DNA from: JAAAOZ01 sp964496595
GTDB lineage: Bacteria > Chloroflexota > Anaerolineae > B4-G1 > SLSP01
Direction of reading: 5' to 3'
Assembly: GCA_964496595.1 (NCBI GenBank)
Contig: CAZCAI010000003.1
Coordinates: 24,477-88,476, forward strand
Length of the DNA: 64,000 nucleotides
Each line of letters begins with the position of its first letter. Position 1 is the first letter of the stretch. Positions 7,860 to 15,179 of this stretch are shown one piece after another. The position numbers were made by a program, and so were the translations under genes. The notes beneath the pieces were generated by a model. The model was given only the letters and a program-made list of their open reading frames with translations, did no database searches and was not told the DNA's origin.

Positions 7860-8747
7860 ATGACTGAGATACATGAAACAGCTACCGGCGAGGACGATAC
7901 CACCCCCAAGCTGCAATACGCGACGTGCGACCGCTACGAGGTTCACATCCCGGCGTTCGAGGGGCCGCTAGATCTGTTGCTGCGCTTGATCCGCAAGAAA
8001 AAGCTGGACATCACCAAGGTGGCGCTGGCCCAGGTCACGGACGAGTTCTTAGAGCAGGTCGACGCGATGCGCGAGGCGGGGAATCTGGCTATGATCGCCG
8101 ATTTTCTGGCCGTGGCCGCGCAACTATTGTGGCTTAAATCGCAGGCGCTGTTGCCCAAACCGCCCGCCTTGACCGCCGAAGAAGGCGACGAGGAGGATAT
8201 TGGCGACGAGTTGGTGCGTCAGTTGCGCGCCTATCGCCGCTACAAGGAGGCTGCGCAATGGCTCCGCGAGCGGGATACGGACGAACTCCGCTCCTACATC
8301 TACACCGCGCCGTTGCCGCATCCCCAGCGCGTGAATTTGGACTTGGGCGACATCACGGCGGAGACGCTCCATGCCGCCGCCGAGCAGGTGATGTTCCCCA
8401 CGGAAAGCCCGCCGCCAGCGGCCGCGATTCAGCGGCCGCGCATCTCCATCGCGCAGCAGATTCGATTGGTGCGCGAGCGGCTGACGCATTGGGCGCGGGT
8501 CTCGTTCCACAAGCTCCTGAGCCGCGAACCCACCCGCGTCGAGGCGGTGGTCACCCTCCAGGCGATTTTGGAGCTGGTCAAGCAGCAGGTGGTCAGCGCC
8601 CAACAGGATGAGCGCTTCGGGCCGATCACGATTGAACGCCGGGTGGCCGCTGCTCAGATGAATCAGGAGACCGAAGCCGCGGCAGAAGCCAGTGCAGCCC
8701 CAGAGCCGCCGTCAGCGCCCCCGCCATATCAATCATCCAATCCGTGA
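7860..8747 (+). CDS. scpA: Segregation and condensation protein A
   Basis: Kleisin subunit that bridges the SMC heads in chromosome condensation. The N-terminal signature YEVHIPAFEGPLDLLLRLI is at about residues 22-40, followed by the helical EFLEQ..NLAMIADFLAVAAQLLWLKS segment. The C-terminal winged helix (FHKLLSREPTRVEAVVTLQAILEL) lies at about 210-240. ATG 7860 gives a normal N-terminus; an in-frame TTG at 7824 is possible. The usual partner scpB is not adjacent. The last ~40 codons (Pro/Ala/Glu-rich) overlap the VanZ-like gene on the other strand by 122 bp. Confidence 0.93.
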   Translation: MTEIHETATGEDDTTPKLQYATCDRYEVHIPAFEGPLDLLLRLIRKKKLDITKVALAQVTDEFLEQVDAMREAGNLAMIADFLAVAAQLLWLKSQALLPKPPALTAEEGDEEDIGDELVRQLRAYRRYKEAAQWLRERDTDELRSYIYTAPLPHPQRVNLDLGDITAETLHAAAEQVMFPTESPPPAAAIQRPRISIAQQIRLVRERLTHWARVSFHKLLSREPTRVEAVVTLQAILELVKQQVVSAQQDERFGPITIERRVAAAQMNQETEAAAEASAAPEPPSAPPPYQSSNP

Positions 8748-9072
8748 GCGCCGGATGGCGGCCCGGCACAAAGCTCTGGTGGAACTCGTCGCTGGCACCG
8801 TAGAGCGCCGTCATCCCCAATGCGATCCATATCCGCCGCCCCAGCGGCGCCCCGTGAAATCCCAACGCGCGAATGTAGAGCCACGTGAGGATGCCGAACC
8901 CCACGAAGTGCCCCGTCTTTTTGAGGATGAGATCTAAGCGCGATGTTTCCAAGCTGGGCAGGGAACTCTGTGCCGAGAGGAAAAAGATCCCGCTCATCCA
9001 GAGGATGGCGGGCAGCCACGCGCGGAGCCAGCGCATCCACTTCGATTTTGTTGTCTTCGTCATAAAAAGCAC
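8626..9072 (-). CDS. VanZ-like membrane protein
   Basis: A 148-aa protein with about four transmembrane helices. The VanZ-family core is present: KTGHFVGFGILTWLY around residue 52 and GASDEFHQSFVPGR followed by D..ID..GA at about 91-117. VanZ proteins are linked to teicoplanin resistance in enterococci, but most bacterial members have no known role. The C-terminal tail (RSPDSSEQRPPGVQS) is encoded antisense to the end of scpA. The family is fairly sure; function is not. Confidence 0.82.
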   Translation of the reverse strand: MLFMTKTTKSKWMRWLRAWLPAILWMSGIFFLSAQSSLPSLETSRLDLILKKTGHFVGFGILTWLYIRALGFHGAPLGRRIWIALGMTALYGASDEFHQSFVPGRHPALTDWMIDMAGALTAALGLHWLLPRLRSPDSSEQRPPGVQS

Positions 9073-9100
9073 CTCCTGGTGATGTCTCGCTGATTTATGT

Positions 9101-9150
9101 GTACGTAGTCAGGCACAAAACGAGTGAAACGAAGTGAAGTGCCGTTGTAT
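9101..9150. repeat. Partial copy of the GTTCGTAGTCAGGCA element
   Basis: Contains CGTAGTCAGGCA and, about 25 bp later, AGTGCCGTTGT, both also present in reverse orientation in the 95-bp element at 36299-36393. Confidence 0.5.
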
Positions 9151-9162
9151 GTGGCGAGAAAT

Positions 9163-9195
9163 TCAAAGAACGCAGGATTTTCCTGCGTTCTTTGA
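9163..9195 (-). terminator. Terminator of the isocitrate-dehydrogenase-like gene
   Basis: Perfect 15-bp stem (9163-9177 with 9181-9195) and a 3-nt loop, 38 bp after the stop of the minus-strand gene ending at 9233. Confidence 0.8.
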
Positions 9196-9232
9196 TGGAT
9201 ATTGGCGTTTAGCCGTAATTTTTTGGAATGGC

Positions 9233-10351
9233 CTACAGATTATCCGCCACGGCCTCGGCCATCTCCAAGGTGGAGGCGTCGCCGCCCAGATCGTAGGTGC
9301 GCACCTTGCCGGCGGCGATCACCTGGCCGATGGCCTGCTGGAGCGCCAAGCCCTTATCCCGCTCGCCAAGCCAGTCCAGCATCAGCTTGGTGGCTAACAA
9401 CATCGCCGTGGGATTGACCTTGTACAACCCCGCGTACTTGGGCGCGGAGCCGTGCGTCGGCTCGAAGACGGCGAAGTCGTCGCCGATGTTGCCGCTGGCC
9501 GCGAACCCCAATCCGCCCACCAGTTGCGCCGCCAGGTCGGAGATGATGTCGCCGAACATGTTGCTGGCGACTAATACGCCGTAGTCCTGCGGATTCTTCA
9601 CCAGCCACATCGCCATCGCATCGACGTTGGTCTCCCACAGATCGATGTCGGCGTATTCAGCGGCGATCTTGCGCGCCTCCCGCACCATCAGGCCGGAGGT
9701 CTCGCGGATGACGTTAGGCTTCTCCACGAGGGTCACGGTGGGGTAGTTGAATTTCTTAGCGTACTCAAAGGCGGCGCGTAGGATGCGCTGGCAGCCCGCG
9801 CGCGTGAAGATGCGCGTGGAGAGCGCGATGTCCTCGCCGGACACGCCCTCGAAGGCGGCCATGTTAGGGCTGAGTTCCTCCAACTTCGCCCGGAGATCAT
9901 CGGGCAGCGGGTGGAATTCCACGCCCGCGTAGAGGCCCTGCGTGTTCTCGCGGAAGACGACCAGATCGATATTGTCGCGGTAGTTCAGCGGATTGCCCTC
10001 GAACGCCTGACACGGGCGCAGATTGACGTAGAGATCGAACAACTGGCGCAGGCGCACGATGGGGCTGCGATAGACCAGGCCTTTGGCCTGCAACTCGTCG
10101 CACAGCTCCGTCGCGGCCTCCTCCTTGGGCTTGGACGTGATCGCCGCGAAGAGCGCGCAATCGCAGCTCTTGAGCAGCTCGATGGTGCGATCTGGCAGCG
10201 GATCGCCCTCCTTGCACCAGAACTCCCATCCGATGTCGGCATGGACATACTCGGCGCTCAGGCCGATCCTATCCAGCACGATCTTCGCCGCGTCCATCAC
10301 ATCGTTGCCAATGCCATCGCCCGGCATCAGCGCGATTTTGTACTTCGCCAT
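9233..10351 (-). CDS. Isocitrate dehydrogenase-like beta-decarboxylating dehydrogenase
   Basis: Member of the isocitrate/isopropylmalate dehydrogenase family (372 aa); oxidative decarboxylation of a 2-hydroxy acid with a 3-carboxylate. Seen: PGDGIGNDVM at 10-19; substrate arginines in VRLRQLFDLYVNLRP (99-113) and RENTQGLYAG (134-143); a Ser at 96 in the place of the isocitrate-binding Ser of E. coli Icd; the metal Asp pair in GDIISDLAAQ. The coenzyme loop reads THGSAPKYAGLYKVNP, and Lys/Tyr/Val at those positions are the NADP determinants of E. coli Icd. This favours NADP-isocitrate dehydrogenase over LeuB (which usually reads APDIAG). It lies just downstream of a LeuD-type subunit. Homoisocitrate or 3-methylmalate as substrate remains possible. 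Confidence 0.8.
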   Translation of the reverse strand: MAKYKIALMPGDGIGNDVMDAAKIVLDRIGLSAEYVHADIGWEFWCKEGDPLPDRTIELLKSCDCALFAAITSKPKEEAATELCDELQAKGLVYRSPIVRLRQLFDLYVNLRPCQAFEGNPLNYRDNIDLVVFRENTQGLYAGVEFHPLPDDLRAKLEELSPNMAAFEGVSGEDIALSTRIFTRAGCQRILRAAFEYAKKFNYPTVTLVEKPNVIRETSGLMVREARKIAAEYADIDLWETNVDAMAMWLVKNPQDYGVLVASNMFGDIISDLAAQLVGGLGFAASGNIGDDFAVFEPTHGSAPKYAGLYKVNPTAMLLATKLMLDWLGERDKGLALQQAIGQVIAAGKVRTYDLGGDASTLEMAEAVADNL

Positions 10352-10399
10352 AAAATACCTCCTGAATTTTGTGATTTATATGAATAAGATGAAACATTT

Positions 10400-10465
10400 G
10401 GAGGTTGGACATTGGACGTTAGATGCGAGAATCCAACCTCCAACTTCTAATTTCCAGACTCCAAC
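10400..10465. repeat. Heptanucleotide array, inverted halves
   Basis: Period-7 units of the GACNTTG/TTGGACN kind followed by complementary ACNTCCA units. The last codons and stop of the LeuD gene ending at 10447 are made of this repeat. Confidence 0.65.
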
Positions 10466-10953
10466 CCCAACTGCTTCCGTGCGTGAGGGATCAATCCCCC
10501 GTCCTCCAAAATCTCCATCACCTGCGCGGAATAGGGCGGGAAGCTGTGCTTCCCGCGCGGGGTGATGACCTCGCCCGCTGAGAAATCGATGGTGATCTCC
10601 TCGCCGGTTGCGACATCTGCAACCGCATCACAGGCGACGATGGGCAGCGCGTGATTGATGCAGTTGCGGAAGTAGATGCGCGCGAAGCTGTGGGCCACAA
10701 TCGCGCCGATGCCCGCCGCCTTGAGGCAGATCACGGCCTGCTCGCGGGAGCTGCCACAGCCCCAGTTGGTACCCGCGACGATGATGTCGCCGGGTTGCAC
10801 CGCATCGGCAAAGCCGGGATCTAAATCCTCCAGCGCGTGCTCGGCCATCTCATCGGGATCGGTGAGGTTGTAGGTGTACTTGCCGGGGAAAATGACGTCG
10901 GTATTCACATCGTCGCCGTACGTCCAGACACGACCGGTGATTTTTGTTTGCAT
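10447..10953 (-). CDS. Aconitase/3-isopropylmalate dehydratase-type small subunit (LeuD family), no. 1
   Basis: Swivelling-domain subunit that pairs with a LeuC-type [4Fe-4S] subunit to isomerise a hydroxy-tricarboxylate or isopropylmalate. Seen: GDDVNTDVIFPGKYTYN at about 13-29 (substrate loop), the active-site NWGCGSSREQAV at about 63-75, and ARIYFRNCINHALPIV at about 92-107. The loop sequence (KYTYNL) differs from that of the second small subunit, so the two probably have different substrates. ATG 10953 follows AGGAG. Neighbour of the isocitrate-dehydrogenase-like gene; its large subunit may be either LeuC homologue further upstream. The family is sure, the substrate is not. Confidence 0.85.
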   Translation of the reverse strand: MQTKITGRVWTYGDDVNTDVIFPGKYTYNLTDPDEMAEHALEDLDPGFADAVQPGDIIVAGTNWGCGSSREQAVICLKAAGIGAIVAHSFARIYFRNCINHALPIVACDAVADVATGEEITIDFSAGEVITPRGKHSFPPYSAQVMEILEDGGLIPHARKQLGLESGN

Positions 10954-11078
10954 GGTCAACTCCTGGTTCTTGTCGCTGATCTGTGTTTGTGATTATACCA
11001 AATAATACCACAACGCCGCCTTCCCTTTGTCACCCAACGGATCGCGGCGTGTCATGCAATGCCAATGGCACAGGCGTC

Positions 11079-14000
11079 CTATACTTCCTCTGTCAGCGCC
11101 AACGCCTCAGCAATGGCTTGATCCAGCGATAGCTTGGCGCCCGCGTCCCAGGCCGCGCGGAACGCTGCTTCACCTAGCGCGGCCCGTGTGGTTGCCATCA
11201 CCTGCTCGTAAACGCCCCGTTGCAACGGTGGCAGTGTCACCCCCGCGCTGGCGCGCAAAGTTTCAGCGGCGGCGGCGAGATGGACGGCGCGGACGTTGTT
11301 CCCCCTTGCCTCAGACACCGCCGCCGGCCCTATCAGGTTCCATATCATTTCAGATTTAAGGCCCATCTCCTGGTTGAGCGTCAGGCTTTCTACAAACATA
11401 GCGCGCGCGCTGTGGGTATCTCCCTGGAGGAGATTCAGGTACCCCAGGTAGTTGAGCGACTCCGCGACGCCGCGTTTGTTACCCATCTTGCGCCGCAGGC
11501 TCAAACACTCTTCATGCAAGGCCCGCGCTTCGGTGTAGTCGCCTTGAGACAGCGCCACATTCCCCAGGTTATTGAGCGAGGACGAGATCCCCTGCCTGTC
11601 ACCCATTTCGCGTTTCAGGCTCAGGCTCTCTTCATACAAGGCCCGCGCCGCAGCGTAGTCGCCTTGATTGCTCGCCACAAGTCCCAAGTTGTTGAGCGAC
11701 ACCGCGATGCCCTGCTTGTCACCCATCTCGCGCCGCAGGCTCAAGCTTTCTTCATACAAGGCCCGCGCCTCGGCGTAGTCGCCCCGCTTCAAAGCCGCCA
11801 CCCCCAGGTTTTGAAGCGAACCCGCGACGCCTTGCTTGTCCCCCATCTCGCGCTCCAGGCTCAGGCACTCTTCCAGCATGGCCCGCGCCGCGCCGTAGTC
11901 GCCCAGATTCAAGGCCACCATCCCCAGGTTGTTGAGCGAAGCCGAGATGCCCCATTTGTCACCCATCTTGCGCCGTAGGCTCAGGCTTTCTTCAAACAAT
12001 GCCCGCGCCTCGACGTAGTTGCCCTGCTTCAAAACCACAATCCCCAAATTGTTGAGCGCCAAGGCCACGCTCACTAGATCGCCCTTTTTCTGTGCCAGCG
12101 CCAGCCCTTCATTTAACCGCGCGCGTGCTTCAGCGTAATTGCCCTGAGCGCCCAAGACGATCCCTGTTTCGATCAGCAGCTTGGCCAACCCGGCGCTGTC
12201 ATCTGACGCTGACTGTATTTCTCTGGCCTGGGCCAGCCAGTTGAGGGCGGCTTCGTATGCGCCGCGTTGGCGGTTTAACTTGCCTAGCGCGAACTGCGCC
12301 CTGGTTTTCTTCTCAACGGTATCATGGGCTAAGGCTAACGCGGCGCGGTAGTCGCTTTCAGCTTCCTCCCACTGCCCCATCAACTCCAACACCTGTCCCC
12401 GCTGCAAATAAAGGGCGAATTTGTCCTGGTCATCTGGCAACAAGGTCAACAAGCGCGTGTAAAAATCAATCGCGGCCTCGTTGGCGAAGACCTTTTCCGC
12501 GGCCTCGCCCGCCAGCTTCAGGTAGTGAATCTCTTTCGCCACGTCTTCGGCGTAGCGGTAGTGATAGGCCAGCAGCGGCCAGAAGGTGTGCGCTTCGGGA
12601 TGGGCCTCGTACCACGCGGCGGCGGTGCGGTGCAGATCGCGGCGTTGCGCAAAGAGCAGGGTTTGGTAGGCGGCCTCTTGCGTGATGATGTGCTTGAACA
12701 TATAGGTCAGTTCCGGCTCCAGCGTTTCGAGAAAGGTGAAATCGGCGGCCTGGAGTGCGGTTAGATGGGTTCTCAGCACCGCTTTGAGGGTTGTGGCGTA
12801 GCGGTTGAGCGTGTAAAAGAGCGGCGCATACGTGAAGGAGCGCCCCAGCACCGCCGCCACTTTGAGAATGAACTGGCGCTCGGCCGGCTGGCGATCTAAG
12901 CGCGCCAGGATCAGCCCGTGCAGTGTGTCGGGCAGGGCGCGTTGGGCGGTCTCCCAATCGTCCCGGATGCGACACGTGGCCGGCGCAGCTTCAGCGCCTT
13001 CCGCCGCCTCGATGACGCCGGTATCACGCAGGTGGAACACCAGCTCCTCGGCGAAGAAGGGGTTGCCATTGGCGCGCGCAGTCACCAGGTCGATCAGCGG
13101 CGCGGGCAGCGCGGCCACAGGGACGCGCAAGCGGTGCGCCATCAGCGCGTGAATGTCCTCCGCCGCCAGCGCCGTCAAGGACAATTCGCGCGTGAACGGC
13201 TGCGCCCGCAGTTCGGAGAACACGGCGCGCCCGATACCGGTTTCTGGAAGCGGGCGGCTGATCAGGACGCATAAGAAGGGCGCGTTGTGCAAGGTCAGGG
13301 AGCGGATCACCTGCTGGACAAGTTGCCACGACAGGTCGTCCAGCCAGTGGACGTCATCGAGGATCAACACCAGCGGGCGCTCGTCTGTCCACGCTTGCAA
13401 GAGCGCCGTCGCCACTAATGTCACATTTTGCTGGCGCAGATTCGCGTCGAGCGAGTGGGTCAAGGCGGTTTCGGGCAACTCCAGGCCCAGGATGTCGTTC
13501 AGCACGGGCCAGCGCGCCGCGTGCTCAGGGATGAGTTGCGGAGCTAACGCCGCGACGCGCGCGCGGCGCGCGGGCATCTCCGGCACATCCTCCAGGTGGA
13601 AGTATGAGGTGAAGACCTCACGCCAGGCGCGATAGGGCGTCTGTTGCTCGATGCTCTGCCCGTTGCCGGTAAGCCCGGTCAGGCCGCGCTCGCGGGCCAT
13701 GTGCTTCAGCAGCTCCACCAGATGAGATTTGCCAATCCCGGCCTCGCCTTCGATGAGCGCCACACGCGGCGCGCCACCCTCTACCTCTTCCAATACCTGT
13801 TCCAGGATGGCAGCTTCCGCGCGGCGGCCTACCATTACAGGCGGCGCTGTGGATTGCGCCGCCTTCCCGACCGCGGGGCGATAGACGCGAATCAGCCCGG
13901 CGCGGCCTTTGAGGCGTACCGGCGGCAAGCTCTCGAAGGCGACCTTATCCCGCGCCTGGCGATAGACGCTGTACGAACAACGCATCTCGCCGGGCGGGGC

Positions 14001-15179
14001 CGCCGTCATCAGCCGGGCGGCCAACACCACATCGCTGCCAATCGCTCCATAGGAACGGCGCGTGACGCCGCCATACGCTCCGGTGCGCGCCGGGCCGCTG
14101 GCCAGGCCGATTTGCAGCGCCAGAAAGCGCAAGGCATCCGGCAACGCCAGCAAACTCTCGGCCGCGCGCACGGCGCGGAAAGCGTCATCATCGTGCGCCG
14201 CGAGGGCGCCAAAGACGACGTAGAGGAAACTGCCCTTGTCGCCAATCGTCACCTGGAGCAGGTCGCCGGCGTAGCGCGTCGCCGTCTGTTGTACATGGCG
14301 GATGAACGCATCCAACTTCGCGCCGACGGCGGGATCGCGGTCATAATCCATGCCGGTGAAGCGCAGGAAGAGCGCGACGACCGGGCGCAATTCGGGGGGA
14401 GCATCGCTATCGCCCTCGCGCAGGCGGGCGTAGAGCGGCGCGAGAATCCAGGGGCGGAGCTGCGCGTCCGCGAGCGTGGTTTCTGCTGGCGCCGGCCACG
14501 GGTCGACCTTCGCCGGGGCCGCGAGCGACCGCAGCACGGTGAATTCACTCCCTTCTTCGGGATGGATGCGGATTTCGCCCGGCGTCGCCGCGCCCTGGAG
14601 CGCCGCGCGCGCCGAGGGGGCCAGCACAATCTCGCCTTGCTGCGCCATCCCTTCGGCCTGGGACATGGCGCGCAGGGGCGCGCCGGTCAAGATATCCATC
14701 TGGTGCACCGCCGGATCGCCCACGACGAAGCGCCGCGCTGCGCCGCAGGCGATGCCGATTTTGACCGTCAACGCCGCGTGCACGCCGGGGAGCACCTCCG
14801 CATCGGTGAAAGGAACCATCGCGCGCTGCATCGCCAGGGCGGCGGTCGCCGCGCGCGTCACGGAGCCACCAGGAAGTCTGACCCCGCTCAGGTTGGCATC
14901 ATCAAACCAACAGGTGATCGCATCGCCCACGAAGTCGATGACACTGCCGCGATGCTGTTCCACCTGGTGGACCAGGCTATCGTAGACTTGCCCCAGCAGG
15001 CGTGTCATCTCCTCGGCGGCGCGTTGCGGGCCGAGTTGTTCGGCGAGCGCCTCGAACAAGGGTGTGAAGCCGCTGATGTCGGCGAAAAGCGCCGCGCCGT
15101 GGGTGTGCTCCGGCAGCTCTGCGCCGCGTGCTAAGGCGCGGAGGCGATCTTGGGGCAGGTAGGGGTGTAGGTTCAACAT
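11079..15179 (-). CDS. sAC-like adenylyl cyclase with AAA-type ATPase and TPR repeats
   Basis: Large signalling protein (1366 aa). Order: class III cyclase domain 1 (about 15-200; metal-binding Asp in ALFADISGFTPL and second Asp in DFVGDAITCWF), cyclase domain 2 (about 263-433; LFLRFTGMDYD, without the first catalytic Asp, so likely regulatory), P-loop NTPase (IEGEAGIGKSHLVELL, about 475; Walker B VLILDDVHWLDD), and a long TPR region (about 885-1290) with six nearly identical 40-aa units. This C1-C2-NTPase-TPR order is that of mammalian soluble adenylyl cyclase; a bicarbonate-responsive cyclase of this class is known from Chloroflexus. Its ATG overlaps the stop of the upstream histidine kinase (ATGTTGA, 15173-15179). 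cAMP synthesis and the stimulus are inferred. Confidence 0.85.
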   Translation of the reverse strand: MLNLHPYLPQDRLRALARGAELPEHTHGAALFADISGFTPLFEALAEQLGPQRAAEEMTRLLGQVYDSLVHQVEQHRGSVIDFVGDAITCWFDDANLSGVRLPGGSVTRAATAALAMQRAMVPFTDAEVLPGVHAALTVKIGIACGAARRFVVGDPAVHQMDILTGAPLRAMSQAEGMAQQGEIVLAPSARAALQGAATPGEIRIHPEEGSEFTVLRSLAAPAKVDPWPAPAETTLADAQLRPWILAPLYARLREGDSDAPPELRPVVALFLRFTGMDYDRDPAVGAKLDAFIRHVQQTATRYAGDLLQVTIGDKGSFLYVVFGALAAHDDDAFRAVRAAESLLALPDALRFLALQIGLASGPARTGAYGGVTRRSYGAIGSDVVLAARLMTAAPPGEMRCSYSVYRQARDKVAFESLPPVRLKGRAGLIRVYRPAVGKAAQSTAPPVMVGRRAEAAILEQVLEEVEGGAPRVALIEGEAGIGKSHLVELLKHMARERGLTGLTGNGQSIEQQTPYRAWREVFTSYFHLEDVPEMPARRARVAALAPQLIPEHAARWPVLNDILGLELPETALTHSLDANLRQQNVTLVATALLQAWTDERPLVLILDDVHWLDDLSWQLVQQVIRSLTLHNAPFLCVLISRPLPETGIGRAVFSELRAQPFTRELSLTALAAEDIHALMAHRLRVPVAALPAPLIDLVTARANGNPFFAEELVFHLRDTGVIEAAEGAEAAPATCRIRDDWETAQRALPDTLHGLILARLDRQPAERQFILKVAAVLGRSFTYAPLFYTLNRYATTLKAVLRTHLTALQAADFTFLETLEPELTYMFKHIITQEAAYQTLLFAQRRDLHRTAAAWYEAHPEAHTFWPLLAYHYRYAEDVAKEIHYLKLAGEAAEKVFANEAAIDFYTRLLTLLPDDQDKFALYLQRGQVLELMGQWEEAESDYRAALALAHDTVEKKTRAQFALGKLNRQRGAYEAALNWLAQAREIQSASDDSAGLAKLLIETGIVLGAQGNYAEARARLNEGLALAQKKGDLVSVALALNNLGIVVLKQGNYVEARALFEESLSLRRKMGDKWGISASLNNLGMVALNLGDYGAARAMLEECLSLEREMGDKQGVAGSLQNLGVAALKRGDYAEARALYEESLSLRREMGDKQGIAVSLNNLGLVASNQGDYAAARALYEESLSLKREMGDRQGISSSLNNLGNVALSQGDYTEARALHEECLSLRRKMGNKRGVAESLNYLGYLNLLQGDTHSARAMFVESLTLNQEMGLKSEMIWNLIGPAAVSEARGNNVRAVHLAAAAETLRASAGVTLPPLQRGVYEQVMATTRAALGEAAFRAAWDAGAKLSLDQAIAEALALTEEV
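11400..12130 (-). repeat. 120-bp tandem repeats encoding TPR units
   Basis: Six consecutive units of 120 bp inside the cyclase gene, each encoding a 40-aa TPR of the form LNNLG..A...GDY.EARAL.EESLSL.R.MGDK. High DNA similarity between units points to recent duplication or gene conversion. Confidence 0.85.
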
